Shown here in pieces: positions 1-7,124 of a DNA stretch of 12,117 nucleotides (position 1 is its first letter; the number at the start of each line of letters is the position of its first letter). The notes beneath the pieces are model-generated. The model was not told where the DNA came from and ran no database searches. It saw only the letters and a program-made list of their open reading frames with translations. A program made the position numbers and the translations under genes. Source of the stretch: JBKEAR01 sp047972425 (GTDB taxonomy: Bacteria > Pseudomonadota > Alphaproteobacteria > JBKEAR01); assembly GCA_047972425.1 (NCBI GenBank), contig JBKEAR010000037.1, positions 1 through 12,117 of the forward strand, given 5' to 3'.

Positions 1-1159
1 AACCCGCAACACTTAAAAGTTACATTTCAGCATCAACAAAATTGTAACATTTCTTAAATCACGGTCAACCCGCAACACCACATAAACGGTTTTATTAAAA
101 AATGTAATTGTAACATTTCTTAAATCACGGTCAACCCGCAACAGAACCCATCGCCATTTCATCTATCGGCTCATTGTAACATTTCTTAAATCACGGTCAA
201 CCCGCAACGGTCGAGACGTTGACCTCCATCACGCCGACATTGTAACATTTCTTAAATCACGGTCAACCCGCAACACAATTTGCGCATTGGCGCGGTTTGC
301 CTTAATTGTAACATTTCTTAAATCACGGTCAACCCGCAACATTTTTACAGCCTTGCGCAAGCGAGAATTAATTGTAACATTTCTTAAATCACGGTCAACC
401 CGCAACGACCAAGCTTAGAAACGGGCGATATTGTTTATTGTAACATTTCTTAAATCACGGTCAACCCGCAACTGCTAAACAGTGGATTAGCAGTGCTATC
501 TCATTGTAACATTTCTTAAATCACGGTCAACCCGCAACACAAATATTAGGAATTTTAAGGGAGCTTTAATTGTAACATTTCTTAAATCACGTTCAACCCG
601 CAACCCTTTTTCTGTATATAAAATGACGTCTTTAATTGTAAAATTTCTTAAATCACGGTCAACCCGCAACAAAAAAGCCAGCACCTAAAAGGGAATTTTA
701 ATTGTAACATTTCTTAAATCACGGTCAACCCGCAACCTTAATGAATGGGATAAACGTGGCGATAAAATTGTAACATTTCTTAAATCACGGTCAACCCGCA
801 ACTAGGGCTTTAAATTATATGAGCAATATTGAATTGTAACATTTCTTAAATCACGGTCAACCCGCAACCAGCTGTAATGCTACTACCTATTGTTGTAAAT
901 TGTAACATTTCTTAAATCACGGTCAACCCGCAACATAAGTAGCTGAAAAATAACTTAAATGTTATTGTAACATTTCTTAAATCACGGTCAACCCGCAAAC
1001 ATTTACCGGCTCACCCATGAAGATTTGCAATTGTAACATTTCTTAAATCACGGTCAACCCGCAACATAATCAAAAATATTTAGAAGATGCCAAAATTGTA
1101 ACATTTCTTAAATCACGGTCAACCCGCAACGGTACGTAACACTCGAGCGGATTTACTCC

Positions 1160-1187
1160 ATTGTAACATTTCTTAAATCACGGTCAA
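1160..1187 (-). promoter_or_regulatory. Promoter embedded in each CRISPR repeat (rightmost intact copy shown)
   Basis: On the minus strand the repeat contains TTGACC (1182-1187) as a -35 box, a 16-bp spacer, and TACAAT (1160-1165) as a -10 box preceded by TGT, which makes an extended -10. The same arrangement recurs in all 18 complete repeats, with base changes in two. Transcription would start about 6-7 nt into each spacer and leave roughly 23-24 nt of guide. This is the arrangement known from Neisseria meningitidis type II-C arrays. Promoter activity here is inferred. Confidence 0.7.
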
Positions 1188-1225
1188 CCCGCAACAAAAG
1201 AGCCACGCTTTTGTTATCAACGTGG

Positions 1226-1261
1226 ATTGTAACATTTCTCAAACCACAATTGATCGGTATA
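1226..1261 (-). repeat. Degenerate terminal CRISPR repeat
   Basis: The first 14 plus-strand bases (ATTGTAACATTTCT) match the consensus repeat, after which similarity decays, so only the half carrying the extended -10 TGTTACAAT survives. The -35 segment has become TCAATT. It lies 7 bp from the GH32 stop codon and marks one end of the array. A decayed terminal repeat usually marks the oldest, non-integrating end. Confidence 0.85.
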
Positions 1262-1268
1262 AACCTCT

Positions 1269-2579
1269 TTATGCTCTCTCGAACGCAGAAATATTTTGAG
1301 CATCGGATTGGAGGTTAAGGTTGAGATTGGTGTAAGGAATATGGCTACGATAGGTTGCCCAAATTTCTCCTTGGTTGATAATAACTTCACACATATGGCC
1401 ATCAAATATAATTTCAATATCATCGGCCATAATTGCAAATTCGCTTTTTACTTCATTAACCCGGTGCGGCATGGCCTGATGAATATGCATTTGCCCATTT
1501 TGATAATTGATTGTGAAATTCTCGCCAATTTGCATAAAAAGCGCATTCACTTTACCGAAATGATAACTGACAAAAGGCAAAACAACCTTTTGATTGATGA
1601 GTGCATCATTCTGTTGAACTTCATTAGCCAGCAATAGCCATGGCTGCATAAATACCCGATTATCTTTAAAGGAAAGTTTGCGAAAACGCCCATTAACCGA
1701 GGGATATTCTGCGGCACCCATGCTTTCTTTTGGATTAGCCGCCCAAGGGACAAAACTACGATCACCTGCAGCATCAATAAATGTTTGCGGGGCATAACAA
1801 TCGGGGCCGTAATCGAGTATTTGGCAAGACTCCACAATAAACTCCTTACCTGTAAATTCGCCAATATAAGCAATAACCGCATTGGATGTTTGGGTGTACG
1901 GGTTAATATAATCATCCATATAAGATAGGCTTAATACCCATTTATCCCCTAGCTGATAAATATCGGGGCATTCAATGGGCTTTTGTGTATTGCCGACATC
2001 GGTAAAAATGCAATTGATATATTCCCAACCTTCTGGCGTTTGTTTGTATAAATGCACTACGCCCTCGTTATTTTGGCTTAATCCGCCCGTCACAAAATAA
2101 ATATCGCCTTTATATGTAAAAAGTTTGGGGTCCCGATTATCGCTTTTAAATCCTTTGGGGTAGGTATCCACAATTAGTTGTGGCTCTTTAAGGCTGCCAT
2201 CATCTAAAAGCTCGGTGATATATTGGGTTTCCACACATGGCTCGCCAAGTTTTTCGTGATGATGGGTAAAAGCAATCATCAATTTACCATCAGCCTCTAA
2301 GGCCGAGCCCGAAAATTGCCCGCCGATATATTCTTTTTCCTTATATATCGGGTTCGGATACATAACAATCGGTTGATGCTGCCAATGATAACCATCAGTT
2401 GATGTTGCATAGCCCCAATGCATGGCATCCCATTTAAAACTATAGGGATTATGTTGATAGAAAAAATGGTATTTTCCTTTATAGTATGCAAGTCCGTTGG
2501 GGTCGTTCATCCAACCTTGTTTAGGCGAAAAATGCATGGGTGCAAAGCTTTTATATATTGTCTCAAGGCGTGCGTTCAC
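1269..2579 (-). CDS. GH32 beta-fructosidase (sucrose/fructo-oligosaccharide hydrolase)
   Basis: This glycoside hydrolase family 32 enzyme cleaves beta-fructosyl bonds, as invertases, sucrose-6-phosphate hydrolases and exo-fructosidases do. Numbered from the chosen GTG start (436 aa), the catalytic motifs are WMNDPNG (nucleophile D26), RDP (D150) and the EC motif (acid/base E203), in a five-bladed propeller. A C-terminal beta-sandwich ends near DGHMCEVIINQGE. There is no signal peptide, so the enzyme is cytoplasmic and presumably acts on sugar imported by the neighbouring ABC system. The GTG at 2577-2579 is preferred because AAGGA lies 8 nt upstream. The longer ATG at 2613-2615 falls inside the predicted -10 box and would not be on the transcript. 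Whether the substrate is sucrose, a phosphorylated sucrose or a longer fructan cannot be told from sequence. Confidence 0.95.
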   Translation of the reverse strand: MNARLETIYKSFAPMHFSPKQGWMNDPNGLAYYKGKYHFFYQHNPYSFKWDAMHWGYATSTDGYHWQHQPIVMYPNPIYKEKEYIGGQFSGSALEADGKLMIAFTHHHEKLGEPCVETQYITELLDDGSLKEPQLIVDTYPKGFKSDNRDPKLFTYKGDIYFVTGGLSQNNEGVVHLYKQTPEGWEYINCIFTDVGNTQKPIECPDIYQLGDKWVLSLSYMDDYINPYTQTSNAVIAYIGEFTGKEFIVESCQILDYGPDCYAPQTFIDAAGDRSFVPWAANPKESMGAAEYPSVNGRFRKLSFKDNRVFMQPWLLLANEVQQNDALINQKVVLPFVSYHFGKVNALFMQIGENFTINYQNGQMHIHQAMPHRVNEVKSEFAIMADDIEIIFDGHMCEVIINQGEIWATYRSHIPYTNLNLNLQSDAQNISAFERA

Positions 2580-2610
2580 AGTTGATTTCCTTTTTATTAT
2601 TTTCTTTGAT

Positions 2611-2637
2611 ATCATACCAAATTGACATCGTTGTCAA
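2611..2637 (-). promoter_or_regulatory. Predicted promoter of the GH32 gene
   Basis: On the minus strand, TTGACA (2632-2637) is followed after 15 bp by TATGAT (2611-2616), which carries an upstream TG (TGGTATGAT, extended -10). An overlapping alternative -10 is TGATAT (2609-2614) at 17 bp. Transcription would start near 2604, downstream of the ATG at 2615 and upstream of the GTG at 2579. The -35 box lies inside the palindromic operator. Confidence 0.65.
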
Positions 2638-2638
2638 T
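2621..2638. promoter_or_regulatory. LacI-family operator palindrome
   Basis: The site is ATTGACA-TCGT-TGTCAAT: 7-bp perfect arms around a centre whose middle step is CG. A central CG is typical of LacI-family operators, where the hinge helix intercalates. It overlaps the GH32 -35 box and lies just upstream of, or within, the regulator promoter. Occupancy could therefore repress GH32 and autoregulate the divergent regulator and transporter. Confidence 0.75.
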
Positions 2639-2673
2639 AAATTAATGACAAAAGATAATTTTTATTATATACT
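2631..2673 (+). promoter_or_regulatory. Predicted promoter region of the regulator/transporter operon
   Basis: Two plausible sigma-70 pairs lie here. One is TTGTCA (2631-2636), 17 bp, GATAAT (2654-2659), which overlaps the operator. The other is ATGACA (2645-2650), 17 bp, TATACT (2668-2673), just downstream of it. I cannot choose between them from sequence. Confidence 0.5.
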
Positions 2674-2712
2674 TGCATGTAATGGTTCAAAATATTGATT
2701 AGGGAGCATATC

Positions 2713-3723
2713 TTGGCCACTATTAAAGAAGTTGCAAAAGCAGCGGGTGTCAGCATAAAAACCGTATCACGTGTTGTAAACCGAGAAAGTTCGGTAAGCG
2801 ATAATATGCGCAAAAAAGTACAAAAAGTAATTGATAATTTGGAATATCAGCCGAATCAGATTGCCAAAATGATGCGCCAACAAAAATCGAATTTTGTGGG
2901 TGTAATTGCCGATGCCGCCGTGACCACCCCTTGGGCAACCGAGATGATAAGTGCGATTAACAATACCCTAACCGATGCCGGTAAAATCCCCTTAATACTC
3001 TCGGCCAGTATTGATAATGATAATTTTGATGCACAGTTAAATAACCTATATTTACAGCATGTAAGCGGTATTATTTACGCAACGATGTATCATAAAAAAA
3101 TTCGTTTTGATAGCGAAATTTTTAAAGATAATACTGTATTATGTAACTGTTTTGATGAAGATAACCGTTATAGCTCGGTTGTACCCGATGATTACCAAGG
3201 TGGTTACGATGCCGCACAATATTTAATTTACCGCGGCTATAAAAATATTGCCTATTTGGGCATAACATACCGCGAAGTTGCCGGAAAATTGCGCCATAAA
3301 GCTTTTGTAGATGCTATGGAAAATAGCGATTTACCTATTCATTCGGATTGGGTGTTGTTTGACCCACCCATAAGCGATGCCGACCCTTACTTTGTTGCCA
3401 AGGCTTCGTATCATTTGCTTTCTGGCTCATTTCGCCCCGATGCATTTATTGTCGCCAATGATAAAATGGCATTGCAAATTTGGGAGGCGGCATCGAAACT
3501 GAATTTAAAAGTAGGCAAAGATTTTGCCGTGATTGGTTACGATGATTTTACACCGATTACGCAAAATGTTTACCCGCAACTCACCACTATGCGCCTACCC
3601 CATTATGAGTTGGGCGAGGCTGCAGCCAATTTATTTTTAGACCAAACAAAAAATACGGCTCAACAGCATGTTTTGGTTCCTTGCCCGCTTGTTGAGCGGG
3701 CATCAGTACCCCTTAAACATTAA
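2713..3723 (+). CDS. LacI-family transcriptional regulator of the fructoside locus
   Basis: This is a 336-aa repressor-type protein. Its N-terminal helix-turn-helix (about residues 2-50) begins MATIKEVAKAAGVSIKTVSRVVN, the standard LacI opening, followed by a hinge with NQIAKMMRQQKS. The rest is a periplasmic-binding-protein-like effector domain with the family pieces VIVANDKMAL-type and IGYDD. The TTG at 2713 is chosen because AGGGAG (2701-2706) lies 6 nt upstream and the LacI N-terminus starts there. A TTG at 2695 would add six atypical residues and put the ribosome-binding site inside the gene. It is divergent from GH32 and only 27 bp ahead of the binding-protein gene, so it is probably the local sugar sensor and co-transcribed with the importer. 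The effector is not known; a fructose-containing sugar is inferred from context. Confidence 0.93.
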   Translation: MATIKEVAKAAGVSIKTVSRVVNRESSVSDNMRKKVQKVIDNLEYQPNQIAKMMRQQKSNFVGVIADAAVTTPWATEMISAINNTLTDAGKIPLILSASIDNDNFDAQLNNLYLQHVSGIIYATMYHKKIRFDSEIFKDNTVLCNCFDEDNRYSSVVPDDYQGGYDAAQYLIYRGYKNIAYLGITYREVAGKLRHKAFVDAMENSDLPIHSDWVLFDPPISDADPYFVAKASYHLLSGSFRPDAFIVANDKMALQIWEAASKLNLKVGKDFAVIGYDDFTPITQNVYPQLTTMRLPHYELGEAAANLFLDQTKNTAQQHVLVPCPLVERASVPLKH

Positions 3724-3750
3724 ATAACAACAGAAAGAAAGAGCAAAACA

Positions 3751-4995
3751 ATGAAAAAATTGACACAAACTTCACTCATCGTACTCGCAACAATGACAAC
3801 GATGTCATCGTTGGCGGCCAACAAAGTTCTTCTTTGGAAACACCGCGGAAACGATGTGGAAATTACAGAAACACAAGCCAGTATTGACCGTTACAATGCC
3901 TCGCAAGATAAATATGCTATTGAAATGACGCTCATTCCTGAACATAGCTATGCCGAAGCCGTAACATCGGCTGCGATTTCTGGCGATTTACCTTGTGTAA
4001 TGATGATGGACCAGCCCCTTGTACCCAACTTTGCTTATAACGATTATATTATCCCGCTTAATGATGGCTTAGGCGATTTATTATCTAAAGTTTCATCAAC
4101 CGCCCAAGGCACATGGAATGGTAATGTTTATTCGGTTGGCCAATTTGATGTGGCATTGGCTTTATTTACCCGCCAAGCATATTTAGATAAATATGGCTTC
4201 CGCACGGCAACGATGGAACAACCTTATACCAAGGATGAATTCACTGAAATTTTAAAAACCCTTAAAGACAGTGGCGATTTTAAATATCCCCTTGATGTCA
4301 AAACAAGCTGGCCGGGTGAATGGTGGTCTTACTCCTTTGGTCCATGGTTGGCATCTTTTGGTGGCGATTTAATTAATCGCGATGGCTTTAAGGAAGTTGA
4401 CGGTGTTTTAAATGGTGAAAAAGCCGTTGAATTTGGCGAATGGTATCAATCGCTATTCACCGAAGGTTATGCCGACAAAGCCGCTGCCGATGAGCTATCT
4501 TTTAACCGTGGCGAAGCTGCTATTGACTATGTAGGCTCTTGGGCCATTGATAACTTAGAAGATTCATTTGATGATATTGTTATTATGCCGGTTCCTGATT
4601 TTGGTAATGGCCCAATCATTGGAGCAGGCTCTTGGCAGTGGGCGGTATCGAAATCATGTAACACACCCGAAGCCGCCTTTGAATTTATTAAATTTAATAT
4701 GCAGCCCGAAGAAATTGCCGCAATGTCCGATGCAACCGGTTTAATCCCAACAACCGATGACGCCGCTGCGTTAACCGAAAACTTTAAAGAAGGCGGTAAA
4801 TGGCGTATCTTCTACGATTTTGCTAATGAATATGCATTATTACGCCCCGAAACTCCCGCTTATAAAGTGATTACATCGGCTGTGGAAAAAGCTTTTCGTG
4901 ATATCGCCCGTGGTGCTGATGTTCAAGATAGCTTAGATACCGCTGTAGATGAAATTGAAAGTGATTTAGAAGATAATAACTTTTATCAAAAATAA
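3751..4995 (+). CDS. ABC transporter periplasmic sugar-binding protein (family 1)
   Basis: This 414-aa extracellular solute-binding protein would capture the sugar in the periplasm and deliver it to the two permeases that follow. The N-terminus is a signal peptide: MKK, a hydrophobic stretch of about residues 8-21, and likely signal peptidase I cleavage after SSLA (22) or A23. There is no lipobox cysteine, which favours a soluble periplasmic protein of a Gram-negative cell. The mature part resembles the MalE/UgpB group, with GEWWSYSFGPWLASFGGDLINRD-like text and many aromatic residues suited to sugar stacking. It starts 27 bp after the regulator with no convincing promoter between. A stem-loop follows the gene and may raise its expression relative to the permeases. 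The GH32 neighbour suggests a beta-fructoside ligand; this is inference. Confidence 0.92.
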   Translation: MKKLTQTSLIVLATMTTMSSLAANKVLLWKHRGNDVEITETQASIDRYNASQDKYAIEMTLIPEHSYAEAVTSAAISGDLPCVMMMDQPLVPNFAYNDYIIPLNDGLGDLLSKVSSTAQGTWNGNVYSVGQFDVALALFTRQAYLDKYGFRTATMEQPYTKDEFTEILKTLKDSGDFKYPLDVKTSWPGEWWSYSFGPWLASFGGDLINRDGFKEVDGVLNGEKAVEFGEWYQSLFTEGYADKAAADELSFNRGEAAIDYVGSWAIDNLEDSFDDIVIMPVPDFGNGPIIGAGSWQWAVSKSCNTPEAAFEFIKFNMQPEEIAAMSDATGLIPTTDDAAALTENFKEGGKWRIFYDFANEYALLRPETPAYKVITSAVEKAFRDIARGADVQDSLDTAVDEIESDLEDNNFYQK

Positions 4996-5007
4996 TCTAT
5001 AACTTTA

Positions 5008-5029
5008 TGGCTGCCCTTTTGGGCAGCTA
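5008..5029 (+). terminator. Intercistronic stem-loop after the binding-protein gene
   Basis: GCTGCCC (5010-5016), loop TTTT, GGGCAGC (5021-5027) forms a perfect 7-bp GC-rich stem, extendable by G-U and U-A pairs to 5008-5029. No proper U-run follows, so it is more likely a 3'-end stabiliser or partial attenuator. Such hairpins are common between a binding-protein gene and its permeases. Confidence 0.7.
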
Positions 5030-5055
5030 GCTTTATGTAAATTAGGGAGCCAAAA

Positions 5056-6135
5056 ATGGCAAAAAAATATAGTTTAACCAAACCCTTAACAGGCTATGCC
5101 ATGGCATCGCCGGGGGCTATATTATTGTTTATGTTTGTAATTGTGCCTTTTGTCTTGGCAATAATTTTTAGCTTTACAAACCAGCGCCTAACCTCTAAAG
5201 CCGGCGATATTCAATTTGTGGGTTTTTCCAATTATCAGAGATTATTGGGAGCCAAAATTATGACTGTACCTTCGCTTAAAGATGATAGCGGCCAAGTAGT
5301 GATTGAAAACGGTAAGGTTCAATATGAAAAAGTACGGACGATTTTACGTAATGATGATGCATTACTTGAGCGTGATCCGGATATGAAACGCGCCAAAGAA
5401 GTCTTTATCATTCCGTTTTCATCGAACCAAAATGGTCAAAAAGTCTTTGTGGCTAAAGATGTTGTTTTTTGGAAGAGTATTATCAATACCGGCTTATTTG
5501 TGCTGATGGTCGTACCCCTACAATGTGGTACGGCACTTATTTTAGCGATGATGGTAAACCGCCAAATGGCTGGGCGAAACTTTTTTAGAACCGCCTTTTT
5601 TATGCCAGTTGTTACTTCTATGGTGGTAGTTTCTATTGTATGGAACTTTATGTTACGCCCCGATGGCCCGATTAATAATCTGATAGGCACAACTGGGCTT
5701 GATTGGCTGAATACACCATCTACCGCTATGTTGGCTATTGTTGTGCTTTCGGCATGGCAAGGGGCTGGCTATCAGATGCTCATCTTTTTAGCGGGCTTGC
5801 AAGGAATATCGTCTGACCTTTACGAGGCTGCTTCAATTGATGGTGCTAATGGCATGCAAAAATTCCGTAATGTTACTTTACCGGGCTTACGCAATACAAT
5901 TGTATTTGTGATATTATCTACCACCATGATGGCCTTTGCGCTCTATGTGCAAATTGACGTATTAACCAAAGGTGGCCCTGCCGATGCAACCCAAACCTTG
6001 GTATTCCATTCGGTACGTATAGGCTCCGAGCAAGGTAATATCGGTTATGCATCAACCATTTCCGTTATTTATTTTATTATTATTTTATGTATCGCTTTCA
6101 TTCAGCGTTATATTTTAGAAAGAAAGGCCGATTAA
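5056..6135 (+). CDS. ABC sugar transporter permease, MalF type
   Basis: This 359-aa inner-membrane subunit forms half of the translocation channel. Hydrophobic segments are visible near residues 14-40, 138-165, 175-200, 220-245, 275-300 and 325-352. The cytoplasmic EAA loop, which docks on the ATPase, is EAASIDGANG...VTLP (residues 257-276). A polar stretch of about 85 residues (roughly 50-135) separates the first and second membrane segments, like a reduced MalF P2 loop and longer than in many sugar permeases. The start ATG has AGGGAG at a good distance. The stop codon ends one base before the next gene's ATG, so the two permeases are probably translationally coupled. Confidence 0.93.
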   Translation: MAKKYSLTKPLTGYAMASPGAILLFMFVIVPFVLAIIFSFTNQRLTSKAGDIQFVGFSNYQRLLGAKIMTVPSLKDDSGQVVIENGKVQYEKVRTILRNDDALLERDPDMKRAKEVFIIPFSSNQNGQKVFVAKDVVFWKSIINTGLFVLMVVPLQCGTALILAMMVNRQMAGRNFFRTAFFMPVVTSMVVVSIVWNFMLRPDGPINNLIGTTGLDWLNTPSTAMLAIVVLSAWQGAGYQMLIFLAGLQGISSDLYEAASIDGANGMQKFRNVTLPGLRNTIVFVILSTTMMAFALYVQIDVLTKGGPADATQTLVFHSVRIGSEQGNIGYASTISVIYFIIILCIAFIQRYILERKAD

Positions 6136-6136
6136 C

Positions 6137-7042
6137 ATGCATGTACAATCAAAAGCACAAAAATATACCGGCCTTGCTATGCATTACTTTTTTATGGGTG
6201 CCTTGGCTATCTATTTTATATTCCCCATGCTCTTTATGTTTATCTCTAGCTTTAAAACACCTTTGGGCATCACAAGCTCTTTAGGTAGTATAGAGATGAT
6301 TTTACCCACATCTCCCACCTTAGAAAATTATAATTATGTGCTCGGTAATTCGGCATCGGGGTTTTGGGTTTATATATTTAACTCTATTGTCGTTACAACA
6401 TTTACCGTTGCAATGGCCGTAATGGTCGATAGTCTCATTGCGTTTTCCCTTTGTCGGTTACGCTTTAAAGGGCAAAAAATTATTTTGCTTAGCATTATTG
6501 CTCTCATGATTATTCCCTTTGAGGCCATTGCTGTACCTATGCTGATGCTGGTTTCTAAATTGCCTTATGTGAACATCTTTGCCCTTTGGAGTGATGGTGA
6601 GCTATTAAAACAAGGCTGGATCAATACCCGATTTGTGCAAATGCTCCCCTTTGTTGCCCGGGCTTTCCCCATATTTTTATTTTATCAGTTTTTCCGCGAT
6701 ATCCCTAAAGACTTCGACGAAGCCGCCTATATTGATGGCGCTACACCATGGCAAGTATGGTGGCGTTTGGTTATGCCAATGTCGGGGCCTGTGATTGCAA
6801 CAGTTATCATTTTAGAGTTCCTTTTTGTATGGAACCAATATTTATGGCCGGTACTTGTGGCTTACGACCCAAGCGTTTCTACCGTACAGCTTGGCTTAGG
6901 TATCTTCTTTAGTGCCGAGGGCGCACAATATGGACGTATTATGGCTTATTCATCTTTAATTACATTACCTGTATTATTGGTATTTTTAAGCTTTCAAAAA
7001 TTCTTTGTTCGCTCCGTTATGGGCGCGGGCGTTAAAGGATAA
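6137..7042 (+). CDS. ABC sugar transporter permease, MalG type
   Basis: This 301-aa protein is the second channel subunit. It has about six membrane segments, beginning near residues 13-35 (FMGALAIYFIFPMLFMFIS). The EAA loop is EAAYIDGATPWQVWWRLVMP, starting at residue 195, with the IDGA and MP signatures of the MalG group. The ATG follows the upstream permease stop by one base, and an AAAGG lies within that gene's end. It is the last gene of the operon and is followed by a strong terminator. No ATP-binding subunit accompanies it, so an ATPase encoded elsewhere must energise the system. Confidence 0.93.
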   Translation: MHVQSKAQKYTGLAMHYFFMGALAIYFIFPMLFMFISSFKTPLGITSSLGSIEMILPTSPTLENYNYVLGNSASGFWVYIFNSIVVTTFTVAMAVMVDSLIAFSLCRLRFKGQKIILLSIIALMIIPFEAIAVPMLMLVSKLPYVNIFALWSDGELLKQGWINTRFVQMLPFVARAFPIFLFYQFFRDIPKDFDEAAYIDGATPWQVWWRLVMPMSGPVIATVIILEFLFVWNQYLWPVLVAYDPSVSTVQLGLGIFFSAEGAQYGRIMAYSSLITLPVLLVFLSFQKFFVRSVMGAGVKG

Positions 7043-7072
7043 TATCTCTCATTACAAGCATGTCTCCCTTAA

Positions 7073-7106
7073 AGGCGATACTTTATTTTAGTATCGCCTC
7101 TTTTTT
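7073..7106 (+). terminator. Rho-independent terminator of the transporter operon, probably bidirectional
   Basis: AGGCGATACT (7073-7082), loop TTATTTT, AGTATCGCCT (7090-7099) forms a perfect 10-bp stem followed by CTTTTTT. On the minus strand the stem is followed by TTT, so it may also end transcription of the convergent oxidoreductase gene, which stops at 7125. Confidence 0.9.
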
Positions 7107-7124
7107 AGGAATTACAATTTTCGT

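Larger units (their letters stand above)
1..1261 (-). CRISPR. Type II-C-like CRISPR array, right-hand end
   Basis: Complete 36-bp repeats start at 41, 107, 173, 239, 305, 371, 437, 503, 569, 635, 701, 767, 833, 899, 964, 1030, 1095 and 1160. The last 10 bases of another repeat occupy 1-10, so the array runs off the left edge, and a degenerate repeat lies at 1226-1261. The 19 spacers are mostly 30 nt; those at 935-963, 1066-1094 and 1131-1159 are 29 nt. All look distinct by eye. On the minus strand the repeat begins GTTGCGGGTTGACC and ends GAAATGTTACAAT. The 36/30 geometry and the GTTG...TACAAT ends match Neisseria/Campylobacter type II-C repeats, and crRNAs would be read towards lower coordinates. 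No cas gene or tracrRNA is seen here; they may lie beyond 1. The subtype is inferred from the repeat alone. Confidence 0.97.

Noticed and set aside
496..684. 62-codon minus-strand reading frame inside the CRISPR array, with a repeated VDRDLRN motif
   Set aside because: The motif is the translated repeat. A 66-bp period is divisible by three, so the frame stays open by chance.
1226..1261. Degenerate repeat as the anti-repeat of a plus-strand tracrRNA
   Set aside because: A transcript would run at once into the 3' end of the GH32 coding region, with no tracrRNA-like hairpins or terminator. I saw no other anti-repeat in the window.
1217..1915. Plus- and minus-strand frames overlapping the GH32 gene
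   Set aside because: They are shadows of a gene with full catalytic motifs and have no family resemblance or ribosome-binding site.
2580..2615. ATG at 2615 as the GH32 start
   Set aside because: It lies inside the predicted -10 box, has no Shine-Dalgarno, and adds a lysine-rich extension not needed by the fold.
3759..3790. TTGACA at the start of the binding-protein gene as an internal promoter
   Set aside because: No -10 box lies at 16-18 bp; the hexamer is part of the signal-peptide codons.
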